Source of the DNA: Gammaproteobacteria bacterium
GTDB taxonomy: Bacteria > Pseudomonadota > Gammaproteobacteria > S012-40
Direction: 5' to 3'
NCBI GenBank assembly: GCA_029883265.1
Contig: JAOUJM010000007.1
Coordinates: 1 to 51,486 of the forward strand
DNA length: 51,486 nt
A program made the position numbers and the translations under genes. Position 1 is the first letter of the stretch; every line of letters begins with the position of its first letter. This document shows, one piece after another, positions 7,441 through 15,193 of this stretch. The notes beneath the pieces were generated by a model. That model was not told the DNA's origin and ran no database searches. It saw only the letters and a program-made list of their open reading frames with translations.

Positions 7441-8358
7441 GTGCATATTACTTTTCGCCAATTGCAGGTTTTTGAGTCTGTTGCTCGCAACTTAAGTTAT
7501 ACCAAGGCAGCGAAAGAGCTACACTTAAGCCAGCCTGCGGTTTCCATGCAAATCAAACAATTAGAAGATCAAGTCGAGGCTCCATTATTTGAGCAATTGG
7601 GTAAAACCAATTTTTTAACTGAGATTGGTCGTGAGCTCTATCACTACACCCGGCGAATACTCGGTTTGTTAGACGAAGCTGATGAAGTTATTCACGCACT
7701 CAAAGGCTTACAGCGGGGCACGCTAGATGTTGCGGTTGCAACCACGGCCAATGATTTTGCTACCCGACTACTAGCTGCATTTGCTCGCGATCATGAAGAA
7801 ATCAGTTTTCGTTTGGATGTAACCAACCGTGAAAGTCTGATCGCGCATCTAGACAATAATGAAAAAGATTTAGTCATTATGGGACGTCCACCCGAAGGTC
7901 ACGATTTGGTTGCTGAGTCTTTTATGGAAAATCCTTTAGTTGTCATTGCTCCACCTAATCACCCTTTGGTAAAGCAAAAAAATATTCCCTCGGCTCGCTT
8001 GGTTCAGGAAACGTTTGTGGTGCGTGAACAGGCATCGGGTACCCGCCAAGCAATTGAACGCTATTTTGATCAGCATGAAGTCAGCATGAGTACCAGTATG
8101 GAGATGACGAGTAACGAGGCCATTAAACAAGCAGTAGAAGCCGGTTTGGGTTTAGGCATTGTCTCGATTCATACCTTGCGTCTGGAAATGGAAACTCGAC
8201 GTTTAGCAATTCTGGATGTGGAAGACTTTCCTATATTGCGTCATTGGTATATTGTTCATCGAAGTGAAAAGCGTTTGTCTCCGGTGGCTCAAGGATTTAA
8301 AGACTTTGTGCTTAGTCGGGGTAAGGAATTTGCGGGAAATCTTTTAAATTTTAAGTGA
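7441..8358 (+). CDS. LysR-family transcriptional regulator, CbbR-like
   Basis: 305 residues, standard LysR length. N-terminal winged HTH (about 4-63: FRQLQVFESVARNLSYTKAAKELHLSQPAVSMQIKQLE) and a C-terminal periplasmic-binding-type effector domain (about 90-295). Several stretches resemble CbbR, the RuBisCO-operon regulator: LFEQLGK, LTEIGRELYHY, VTNRESLI, IMGRPPEGHDLVAE, MENPLVVIAPPNHPL. No cbb genes are in the window, and CbbR-like proteins also occur in organisms without CO2 fixation. The start is GTG. Transcribed away from the RRM gene; it may act on a remote locus. Confidence 0.88.
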   Translation: MHITFRQLQVFESVARNLSYTKAAKELHLSQPAVSMQIKQLEDQVEAPLFEQLGKTNFLTEIGRELYHYTRRILGLLDEADEVIHALKGLQRGTLDVAVATTANDFATRLLAAFARDHEEISFRLDVTNRESLIAHLDNNEKDLVIMGRPPEGHDLVAESFMENPLVVIAPPNHPLVKQKNIPSARLVQETFVVREQASGTRQAIERYFDQHEVSMSTSMEMTSNEAIKQAVEAGLGLGIVSIHTLRLEMETRRLAILDVEDFPILRHWYIVHRSEKRLSPVAQGFKDFVLSRGKEFAGNLLNFK

Positions 8359-8503
8359 TGTCTCTGAACTCGGGCTATGCTGAATTGTCTCATATGTGAC
8401 TTTATATGTGTCGCCCCTATTAAGTCTGTCCTAATACTGAACCACTAGGATGTGCAAAAAATGCCCATAAGGGTGTATGTTATAAATGTGTGGAGGGAAA
8501 ATA

Positions 8504-8794
8504 ATGCGTATTAAGATGTTTTTAAGTGTGCTAACTTTATGTTTTTCAATGGTTTCTTCTGTTTTTGCAGGGGATGAGCATGAAGTGAGTGGTACCGTTA
8601 ATTCTGTTGATAAATCTGCCCGGACAATCAATATTAGCCATGGCCCGATTAAGACGATGGGTATGTCAGCAATGACTATGAATTTCGCCGTGGCCGATCC
8701 TGCAATGCTTGATGAGATTAAAGCGGGCCAGAAAATTGATTTTGTACTTACAACTGACCGCAAAGGTCGCTTTGTGATTGTCGATTTACAATAA
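8504..8794 (+). CDS. CusF-like periplasmic copper-binding protein
   Basis: 96 residues: signal peptide (about 1-22, ending VFA), then a small OB-fold domain of CusF type. CusF binds Cu(I)/Ag(I) with His36, Met47, Met49 and a Trp44 cation-pi contact. The same spacing is seen here as His46, Met54, Met57, Met59 (ISHGPIKTMGMSAMTM), so the Trp position is Met. SD GGAGG sits 7 bases before this ATG, which fixes the start over the upstream ATG at 8486. No cusCBA or copper ATPase is adjacent. Probable role: a periplasmic copper carrier or buffer. Confidence 0.82.
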   Translation: MRIKMFLSVLTLCFSMVSSVFAGDEHEVSGTVNSVDKSARTINISHGPIKTMGMSAMTMNFAVADPAMLDEIKAGQKIDFVLTTDRKGRFVIVDLQ

Positions 8795-8814
8795 TTCTAC
8801 CAAGTGAATATTTT

Positions 8815-8848
8815 AAAAAGCGCCTCTAAGTATAGAGGCGCTTTTTTT
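8815..8848. terminator. bidirectional intrinsic terminator
   Basis: AGCGCCTCTA (8819-8828) pairs with TAGAGGCGCT (8833-8842) across a 4-base loop, with an A run before and a T run after. It ends the copper-protein transcript on the plus strand and the beta-helix transcript on the minus strand; the T run touches the beta-helix stop codon. Confidence 0.9.
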
Positions 8849-9795
8849 TACTGATTGTTTTCACCAAAATCAGCAATCCCACCCAAGCCATTGCCTATCG
8901 ATTCATTATTTTCGGAACGATTAAAATTAGCGCTTGCCGTATGACCGGGTGCCACACAAGCGGGATTAGAATTTATTCCACAAAAATGGATACCATAACC
9001 TGCGTTATTCATCACTAGGTTGTGCTCGATTTTATTTTCATCACCTTGAACCTGAATGCCATCACTACCACTATTCGTTACAGTATTTGATTCAATTTTA
9101 TTGTTAATAGATAAGGAATCCTGATTTTCTTGGATAATAACAATACCAATACGAGTAGCGCCATCGACTATATTATCTTCGATGCTTGAACTACTGGTTG
9201 GCAAATGGATATGATCTTCATAGTTGCCTTTGAAAATACTTTCCTCAACTTCGGTGCCAGTGGCGCGAAACACTAACAGTCCTCTTGAGCCGGGTACTGT
9301 TGGCTCAAGATTTTCACCTGTGCGCATACGTACGACTTTAACTTTTTCAATTTCACTATTGATTGCCGGTGGGCGCACAAAAATACCAATATCGCGTTTT
9401 GTTGCAATTCCATTTGTATGTTTTAAGCTGAGATTTTTTATACTTACGTCACGGGCAAATATATCTAAAATTATTTCCGCTGCAACATTAGCAGGCGCAA
9501 ATTTTCGCACAGGACCATCAGTCGCAATAATGAATGTTTTGTTCATGCCCGCGCCGGATAAACTCAAACCATCTTTGCCTGCGGGTATGGTTAAGTTTTC
9601 AAAATACTCGCCGGATGCGATCTTTATGCGGTCACCGGCTTGTGCTTGGTTGATTGCTGTTTGGATGGACTTGCAGGGTTGGCTACGGGAACAGTCGCCG
9701 TTTTGTCCGTTTGTATTGACATAAAGTTTTGCGGCAAATGCGGTTTGTCCCATACTAAGCGCAACTAACACAATAAAAAGTTTTTGGTTAAACAT
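8848..9795 (-). CDS. secreted right-handed parallel beta-helix protein
   Basis: 315 residues from the ATG at 9795 (SD AAAGGAG, 7 bases). Signal peptide (about 1-21, ending AFA), then KLYVNTNGQNGDCSRSQPCKSIQTAINQAQAGDRIKIASGEYFENL, the usual entry of NosD/pectate-lyase-like helices, followed by repeated rungs such as IEDNIVDGATRIGIVI, IESNTVTNSGSDGIQV and IEHNLVMNNAGYGIHF. No catalytic set of a known polysaccharide lyase is recognised, so the substrate is unknown. A final Cys pair (HFCGINSNPACVAP) probably forms a disulfide. Second gene of a two-gene unit with the exported protein upstream (17-base gap). Confidence 0.8.
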   Translation of the reverse strand: MFNQKLFIVLVALSMGQTAFAAKLYVNTNGQNGDCSRSQPCKSIQTAINQAQAGDRIKIASGEYFENLTIPAGKDGLSLSGAGMNKTFIIATDGPVRKFAPANVAAEIILDIFARDVSIKNLSLKHTNGIATKRDIGIFVRPPAINSEIEKVKVVRMRTGENLEPTVPGSRGLLVFRATGTEVEESIFKGNYEDHIHLPTSSSSIEDNIVDGATRIGIVIIQENQDSLSINNKIESNTVTNSGSDGIQVQGDENKIEHNLVMNNAGYGIHFCGINSNPACVAPGHTASANFNRSENNESIGNGLGGIADFGENNQ

Positions 9796-9812
9796 TTTTT
9801 GCTCCTTTAAAT

Positions 9813-10508
9813 TTATAATGAGGGCTGCCAATCAAACCAAGTTTCTCGCTTAGCTGGACTTAGACCGTGCGCTAAGCCGTCCTGACAATGAGAAACAATA
9901 CGAATAGTGAAGGGGGCTTTAATCGTTTCACCATCAGGATTAACGATGGCAACGGGAAATAAACCAAGTGTAGGGTTTTTTAGTTTATGAAAAGGGTAAG
10001 CGCCATTGATAACAGAGAAGTCGAGTTTTATTTTTAAATTCGCTGTGCCCATGGCATCCGACCAAGCGCCGTTGGCGACATCAGGTGAGCCTGCATGTGG
10101 CGGCGTTATCGCCAATAAACCTGCCAAATGTTTAGAATGTGCAAGTGGTGTTGCTCCACCATTCGTAATCGGGCTGCCGCCAAAACTGATGAAGTTGACA
10201 TTACCACTTGCATCATGACTTGCATATGAGCCTTTGAGCCGTACCCAAGCTGTATATAACGTTTGTGGGCGGGCATGTCTGATTTTTATTTTTATTTCAG
10301 AACCTGAAGCCTCGCTCTCAATCACCAAACTTGCTTTTGCGTGTGGATAGGTGTCACCGCATTGAGCAATGACTGTGTCACCACTGCCACTAGTAGCATC
10401 CGCTGCATAGCGCACGAAGTTATCTTTTATTTCGTCGTCTGCAATGGCAAAAGGACTCAAGCTTATAGCTAAGCTAAAAGCAGAAAATGTTAAAATTGAT
10501 AATTTCAT
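9813..10508 (-). CDS. exported protein of unknown function, partner of the beta-helix protein
   Basis: 231 residues with a clear signal peptide (about 1-23, ending AIAD). I do not recognise the family. The mature part is rich in beta-type alternation (ASLVIESEASGSEIKIKIRHARPQ) and in Gly, Asn, Ser and His, with two Cys (in AQCGDT and SHCQDG) likely bridged. It contains no membrane segment after the leader. SD AGGGAG before ATG. The beta-helix gene follows 17 bases later on the same strand, so the two are probably cotranscribed and act together outside the cytoplasm. Confidence 0.65.
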   Translation of the reverse strand: MKLSILTFSAFSLAISLSPFAIADDEIKDNFVRYAADATSGSGDTVIAQCGDTYPHAKASLVIESEASGSEIKIKIRHARPQTLYTAWVRLKGSYASHDASGNVNFISFGGSPITNGGATPLAHSKHLAGLLAITPPHAGSPDVANGAWSDAMGTANLKIKLDFSVINGAYPFHKLKNPTLGLFPVAIVNPDGETIKAPFTIRIVSHCQDGLAHGLSPAKRETWFDWQPSL

Positions 10509-10612
10509 TTGAAACTCCCTTTTTTAAGAATGTAGGCCACCCTGCTCATCATCATTTGGGATAGCACAAGGTTTTTCTGTAAGTGATTAAAAATTTAAGT
10601 CAAAAATCACGC

Positions 10613-10637
10613 ACCTGTTGATTAAGTCGCAACAGGT
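10613..10637. promoter_or_regulatory. 8-bp inverted repeat between two minus-strand genes
   Basis: ACCTGTTG (10613-10620) and CAACAGGT (10630-10637) with a 9-base spacer, about 105 bases upstream of the exported-protein start and after the stop of the 10742 gene. It could be an operator for the downstream pair or a weak terminator (minus-strand T stretch a few bases beyond). Confidence 0.35.
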
Positions 10638-10741
10638 CTAAGTCGAGTGAAATTAGGTTTTGTTACAAAGATTTTTTACCAAAGCAAAAAAAATTCGAAA
10701 TCGTTACATAAAAAATTCAAACGTATGAAATTTTTGTTGGG

Positions 10742-11236
10742 CTAGGCAGGTTCGGCTGTTTCTTTGTTGGCTTTGTCTGAAGGTAATTGTTTGGAAAACT
10801 CAATAATTTCTTGCAGTTCTTTTGATGTTGCGAGGATTTTTTGTTTTTCCTCTTCAGTCTTGGCAACATTGCGTTCGATGCGTGAGATTGCTTCACAGAA
10901 AGACTCTTCGGTCCAAACATCAAGTTGCTTGGCGTCGTCGAAGTAATCATCTACAAATTGCTGGGCAAATTGTCTGGCTGGAATATCCTCACCGGCTTCG
11001 TACCGTTGAATCCATTCATTGAGTATGCAAATGTCAATGGTGTCTGAAAGACGAAAAACTTCGGTTACAACTTCACGCCAATCACTTGACTGAGTTTGAA
11101 AAACTGATTGTAAATTCAGTTTTTGCATATTGTCGCGTTTCTCATCTGGTAAATGCCCAATGATATCGAGAACAAGGTTTTCAAAGAAAACTATTGCTGG
11201 CTTGTCCTTGTATCGAGGGTGCTCCAGGATGTCCAT
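10742..11236 (-). CDS. cytosolic protein of unknown function
   Basis: 164 residues, acidic and helical, no signal peptide or membrane segment. I do not recognise the family. It begins MDILEHPRYKDKPAIVFFENLVLDIIGHLP and has a charged C-terminal helix (about 120-158) that could coil. The start is set by an AAGGAG Shine-Dalgarno about 5 bases before the ATG at 11236; a TTG at 11251 would include that SD in the coding region and is rejected. It sits downstream of rpoH but is separated by a terminator, so it is probably transcribed alone. Confidence 0.7.
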   Translation of the reverse strand: MDILEHPRYKDKPAIVFFENLVLDIIGHLPDEKRDNMQKLNLQSVFQTQSSDWREVVTEVFRLSDTIDICILNEWIQRYEAGEDIPARQFAQQFVDDYFDDAKQLDVWTEESFCEAISRIERNVAKTEEEKQKILATSKELQEIIEFSKQLPSDKANKETAEPA

Positions 11237-11301
11237 TACCGCTCCTTCCAAAACACGTAAGTTGTATCTAGTGCATGGTAGAAAGCAGTATTTATGCCAG
11301 T

Positions 11302-11327
11302 AAAAAACCCGCGAGGTTGCGGGTTTT
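11302..11327 (-). terminator. rpoH intrinsic terminator
   Basis: AAAACCCGC (11304-11312) pairs with GCGGGTTTT (11319-11327), 6-base loop. On the minus strand the stem is followed by a T run (complement of 11302-11307). It lies 27 bases after the rpoH stop. Confidence 0.88.
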
Positions 11328-11353
11328 GGTGATTGGGAGGGAGGGTTAGTAAA

Positions 11354-12214
11354 TTATGCGACCAGTTGTTGCCGAAGTTTTGCTATCGCATTTTGTTCCA
11401 GTTGGCGAATACGTTCGGCCGATACCGAATATTTCTCCGCCAATTCCTGCAAGGTGGCTTTGTCTTCACTGAGCCAGCGTTGCTGTAAAATGTCCTGGCT
11501 ACGCTCGTCTAGTAAGTCAAGCGCATTACTTAGTTGGTCACTGTGATGATCCTCACTATCGGATTTTTCCCAGATACTCGCTGGATCCGCTGCTTGCGCT
11601 TGTAAAAAGGCGGAAGGTGCTGGCGCGGTGTAGTGGTCGTCATCATCTTCGTTGCCGTAACCATCAAAAGAGGCATCTTGTTGGCTTAAGCGCATTTCCA
11701 TTTCACGTACTTGCGCGCCACTTACGCCGAGTTTGTCGGCGACGGCATCGACTTCCGCTTGGTTAAACCAACCTAGGCGCTTCTTGTTCTTGCGCAAGTT
11801 AAAGAATAATTTGCGCTGTGCTTTGGTGGTGGCGACTTTAACAATTTTCCAGTTGCGCAGTATGAATTCATGCATTTCGGCACGTATCCAATGCACGGCG
11901 AAAGAAATGAGGCGTACCCCTTGCTCGGGATCAAAACGTTTCACTGCTTTCATCAGGCCTATATTGCCTTCCTGGATTAGATCCGCTTGAGCTAAACCAT
12001 AGCCGCTATAACCACGGGCGATTTGCACCACAAAGCGCAGGTGAGACAGGATCAGCTGGCGTGCAGCATTTAGGTCATCATTTAACTTCAGGCGATATGC
12101 GAGGTCTTTTTCCTCGTCTGCGCTAAGCACGGGAAAGCTATTAGCGCTTTGTATATACGCCTCAAGACTACCTTGCGGGTTCGCAATTGTTGCCGGAAGT
12201 AATTGATTGCTCAA
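11354..12214 (-). CDS. rpoH: heat-shock sigma factor RpoH (sigma-32)
   Basis: 286 residues, standard length. Region 2 includes [43 protein letters not shown] and [22 protein letters not shown]; the RpoH box [16 protein letters not shown] follows; region 4 ends with [27 protein letters not shown] (HTH). It directs core RNA polymerase to heat-shock promoters. The start is TTG (12212-12214), with SD GGAG 8 bases upstream; the nearby ATG GAG is out of frame and quickly stopped. It lies next to ftsXEY, as in many gammaproteobacteria. A CIRCE operator covers its predicted promoter. Confidence 0.96.
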   Translation of the reverse strand: MSNQLLPATIANPQGSLEAYIQSANSFPVLSADEEKDLAYRLKLNDDLNAARQLILSHLRFVVQIARGYSGYGLAQADLIQEGNIGLMKAVKRFDPEQGVRLISFAVHWIRAEMHEFILRNWKIVKVATTKAQRKLFFNLRKNKKRLGWFNQAEVDAVADKLGVSGAQVREMEMRLSQQDASFDGYGNEDDDDHYTAPAPSAFLQAQAADPASIWEKSDSEDHHSDQLSNALDLLDERSQDILQQRWLSEDKATLQELAEKYSVSAERIRQLEQNAIAKLRQQLVA

Positions 12215-12248
12215 TGTTTTATCTCCATGTTCAGGGTTATTTGGGTTA

Positions 12249-12278
12249 ATTTTAGCACTCTAATGTCACGAGTGCCAA
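12249..12278 (-). promoter_or_regulatory. predicted sigma-70 promoter of rpoH
   Basis: On the minus strand, TTGGCA (12278-12273), 18-base spacer, TAAAAT (12254-12249). Predicted transcription start near 12242, about 28 bases before the TTG start codon. Confidence 0.6.
12252..12278. promoter_or_regulatory. CIRCE element (HrcA operator) upstream of rpoH
   Basis: TTAGCACTC (12252-12260), 9-base spacer, GAGTGCCAA (12270-12278). The consensus CIRCE is TTAGCACTC-N9-GAGTGCTAA, so 17 of 18 arm positions match, with exact spacing. It spans the -35 to -10 interval of the predicted rpoH promoter, where HrcA binding would block polymerase. Confidence 0.88.
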
Positions 12279-12352
12279 TCTTACTATCGGTTTGAGCCCT
12301 TTTTTTATTTAGAGTTCACTTATATTGCAAAAGTTTTAGTAATTTGAGTCGC

Positions 12353-13393
12353 TTAAAGCGAGAATTTGGTGATGATATTGCGAGCAGTAACCCAGGCACC
12401 AAATAGACCCAGACTCATTCCAATCGCTAATACTATGCTGATTTCAGACATATTAAGGCCAATTAGGCTGCGTTCATTATTATAGAGACTGAGTAGTCGC
12501 TGCACGGAGGGGTTAATCAAAATCACGGCGAATCCAATAATAACAATCGCACAAATACCCCCAAGAAAGCCATACATCAAACCGGAATAAATAAAAGGCC
12601 GGCTAACATACGCATTGGTCGCACCGACGAGTTTGCTGATACGAATTTCTTCGCTATAGGCCTGGCTCATCAAGCGGATGGTATTTCCAATAATTAATAA
12701 AACACCCATAGCTAGCAGTGCGGAAATCAAATTGGAGCTGCTTTTAAGTATGGATACAATTGCATAAAGTCGTTGCAGCCACAGCATGTCGAGTTGTGCT
12801 AAATGCACTTCCGGCCAGCCTTGGAATTCGGCCTGTAACTTTTCCATATTAGAAAAATCCTGTTGATCGAGTTTGGGGTATACCTCGATGACATAGGGGA
12901 GTGGATTATGCGGTAATTTCAGAAAATCCGGATTGAGGTCGGAATAGTCTTGAAATTCAGCCAATGCTTGTTCGGGGTCGATGACTTTAACGCTATCAAT
13001 GTCTTCACGTTTGACTAGACGATTTTCCAGGCGTTTAACCCAGGTGTTGGTTTTAGTCTCCATGAGGAATAAGGTGATACTGGGACGGTCTTCCACGCCT
13101 TTGCTTAACATCAAGGTGTTTTTGATTAAGACATGTAAACCGAGTGGTAGTGACAAGGCGATGCCAATAACCAGTATGGTCATAATGCTTGCTGATTTAC
13201 TATGGAATACACGCTGCAATGCATATTTAATGGCTTGATGATGCTGCTGAAAATATAAGGCCAGGCTGTTATGTCGCTGCACGCCTTTTTGATTGACGGA
13301 TTTCTGACGAGTGTTTTGATCGGTTTCGTCGGTTTTTTGTTTTGGGTTGCTGCTTATTGGTGTAGCGCCACGACGGCGGTGATGGCGTTTCAT
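12353..13393 (-). CDS. ftsX: cell division protein FtsX
   Basis: 346-residue membrane subunit of the FtsEX complex, which couples ATP hydrolysis by FtsE at the septum to activation of peptidoglycan hydrolases. A basic cytosolic N-terminus (about 1-65) precedes TM1 (about 70-90). A periplasmic domain (about 95-205) is followed by three more TM segments (about 215-235, 265-290, 315-335). The segment EEIRISKLVGATNAYVSRPFIYSG is a family hallmark. The ATG overlaps the ftsE stop by 4 bases, indicating translational coupling. Third gene of ftsY-ftsE-ftsX. Confidence 0.95.
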   Translation of the reverse strand: MKRHHRRRGATPISSNPKQKTDETDQNTRQKSVNQKGVQRHNSLALYFQQHHQAIKYALQRVFHSKSASIMTILVIGIALSLPLGLHVLIKNTLMLSKGVEDRPSITLFLMETKTNTWVKRLENRLVKREDIDSVKVIDPEQALAEFQDYSDLNPDFLKLPHNPLPYVIEVYPKLDQQDFSNMEKLQAEFQGWPEVHLAQLDMLWLQRLYAIVSILKSSSNLISALLAMGVLLIIGNTIRLMSQAYSEEIRISKLVGATNAYVSRPFIYSGLMYGFLGGICAIVIIGFAVILINPSVQRLLSLYNNERSLIGLNMSEISIVLAIGMSLGLFGAWVTARNIITKFSL

Positions 13394-14067
13394 AAGTCAG
13401 GCGCCTCACTTAAAATGCCATCGCGCAAAATCAAACGCCGATAGGGAAATTCACGCACTAGCTCCACATCATGAGTGGCAACTAATGTGGTGACACCTAC
13501 TTGGTTGAAGCGGCGGAAAATATTCATTATGTCCACCGATAGTTCTGGATCAAGGTTACCGGTGGGTTCGTCCGCGAGAATGACGGCAGGTTTGTTGACA
13601 ATTGCCCGTGCAATGCCGACGCGCTGTTGTTCGCCACCTGATAAGGCCAATGGTGTGGATTTTTCCTTATCCAGTAAACTCACTTGATCGAGTGCGGCGC
13701 GCACACGGCGGCGGATATCTTCGCTTTTATAACCCGAAATTAGCAAGGGCAAGGCGACATTTTCAAAAACATTTCGATCGTTTAATAAGGTAGGATTCTG
13801 GAAAATTATGCCAATGCGGCGTCGGAAATAAGGGATTTGCCAATTGCTAATGCCTGATAAGTTTCTGTTTTCAATGATAATACTGCCGCCACTGGGGCGG
13901 TCGATCATGGCGATGAGTTTTAATAAAGTGGATTTACCAGCCCCTGAATGGCCGGTAAGAAATGCCAATTCACCACGTTCCATACTAAAACAAACATCGC
14001 GCAAGGCTTCGTGACCATTTTGGTAGCGTTTACGCACATGGTCGAAATGAATTACGGGCTCTGACAT
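13390..14067 (-). CDS. ftsE: cell division ATP-binding protein FtsE
   Basis: 225-residue ABC ATPase. Walker A GHSGAGKS (about 38-45), Q-loop QNPTLL, signature LSGGEQQR, Walker [12 protein letters not shown] and switch His (VATHD) are all present. It partners FtsX on the inner face of the membrane at the division site. The gene lies 16 bases after ftsY and overlaps ftsX by 4 bases, the standard arrangement. Confidence 0.96.
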   Translation of the reverse strand: MSEPVIHFDHVRKRYQNGHEALRDVCFSMERGELAFLTGHSGAGKSTLLKLIAMIDRPSGGSIIIENRNLSGISNWQIPYFRRRIGIIFQNPTLLNDRNVFENVALPLLISGYKSEDIRRRVRAALDQVSLLDKEKSTPLALSGGEQQRVGIARAIVNKPAVILADEPTGNLDPELSVDIMNIFRRFNQVGVTTLVATHDVELVREFPYRRLILRDGILSEAPDL

Positions 14068-14083
14068 TTACTCACCTTAAGTC

Positions 14084-15079
14084 TTAAGCCGGTTCTTCGT
14101 CTTTAGCCAATAGCGCGCCAATAAAGTCTTCAGCCACAAATGGACGGAGATCATCGATGCTTTCACCAACGCCGATGAAACGAATGGGTATACCGAGTTG
14201 TTTTGCTAGCGCGAATACCATACCACCTTTGGCTGTGCCATCGAGTTTGCTTAAGCTAATGCCAGTTAAGTTTACCGCTTCGTGGAATTGTTTCGCTTGT
14301 GAGAGGGCATTTTGACCAGTACCGGCGTCCAACACCAACATAATCTCATGCGGTGCATCAGCATCGAGTTTCGACATGACGCGTTTGATTTTTTTAAGCT
14401 CTTCCATAAGATTACTTTGAGTATGCAAGCGACCTGCGGTATCGGCTATGAGTACATCCATGCCACGTGCCTGCGCGGCTTGTAAGGCATCGAAAATCAC
14501 GGCGGCAGAATCTGCGCCACTATGTTGAGCGATCACAGGAACTTGGTTGCGTTCGCCCCAGGTTTGTAACTGTTCGACAGCGGCTGCGCGAAAAGTGTCA
14601 CCTGCAGCTAACATGACTTTTTTACCATCGAGCTGCAGGCGTTTAGCCAGTTTACCGATTGTGGTAGTTTTGCCCACGCCGTTAACCCCGACCATTAAGA
14701 TCACAAATGGTTTTTTACTATCGTCAACAACCAGTGCTTGCTCACTGCGTTCGAGCAAGATTTTCATGTTTGCTTCTATCGCATCGAATAAAGCGCTGCT
14801 ATCTTTGAGTTCTTTGCGATCCAAGCGTGCGGTAATGTCGTCAATTATTGCGGTGGTAGCTTCCATCCCGACATCTGCAGTAAGCAAAAGTGTTTCGATT
14901 TCTTCAATTAAGTCGTCGTCGATTTCCTTGGCGCCGAGTACAAGTGAGGATAAATTCCGAGTAAATTGCTTACGTGTGCGCGCCAGGCCATTTTTCAAGC
15001 GTGACATTAGTCCCTTTGGTTCTTGTGTGTTTTCTGGGGATTCTTGATTATTTTGTTTGTTTTTCTTGAAACCGAACAT
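14084..15079 (-). CDS. ftsY: signal recognition particle receptor FtsY
   Basis: 331 residues from the ATG at 15079 (MFGFKKNKQ, the usual FtsY opening); a longer frame to 15160 lacks family character. A short charged N-terminal region, smaller than in E. coli, precedes the NG domain. GTPase motifs: GVNGVGKTTTIGKLA (P-loop), DTFRAAA, DTAGRL, and SKLDGTAKGG (G4, with Ser in place of the usual Thr). It docks SRP-ribosome complexes at the inner membrane for co-translational insertion. It heads the ftsYEX unit and is divergent from the M16 peptidase gene across 114 bases. Confidence 0.95.
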   Translation of the reverse strand: MFGFKKNKQNNQESPENTQEPKGLMSRLKNGLARTRKQFTRNLSSLVLGAKEIDDDLIEEIETLLLTADVGMEATTAIIDDITARLDRKELKDSSALFDAIEANMKILLERSEQALVVDDSKKPFVILMVGVNGVGKTTTIGKLAKRLQLDGKKVMLAAGDTFRAAAVEQLQTWGERNQVPVIAQHSGADSAAVIFDALQAAQARGMDVLIADTAGRLHTQSNLMEELKKIKRVMSKLDADAPHEIMLVLDAGTGQNALSQAKQFHEAVNLTGISLSKLDGTAKGGMVFALAKQLGIPIRFIGVGESIDDLRPFVAEDFIGALLAKDEEPA

Positions 15080-15193
15080 AACAGCTTGTACTTTCCTGCT
15101 TGGGCCAGGGCGTATCCTAACATTGAGGGCACTATTTGGGCTATGGTTGATCCAAGTCACAAGACAAAAATTGAAAGAGGTGTATACAAGATC

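Noticed and set aside
9224-9724. 166-residue plus-strand ORF opposite the beta-helix gene
   Set aside because: Shadow frame of a well-supported minus-strand gene with signal peptide and SD; no start context.
14547-15047. 166-residue plus-strand ORF inside ftsY
   Set aside because: Ser-rich shadow of ftsY; ftsY motifs occupy the other strand.
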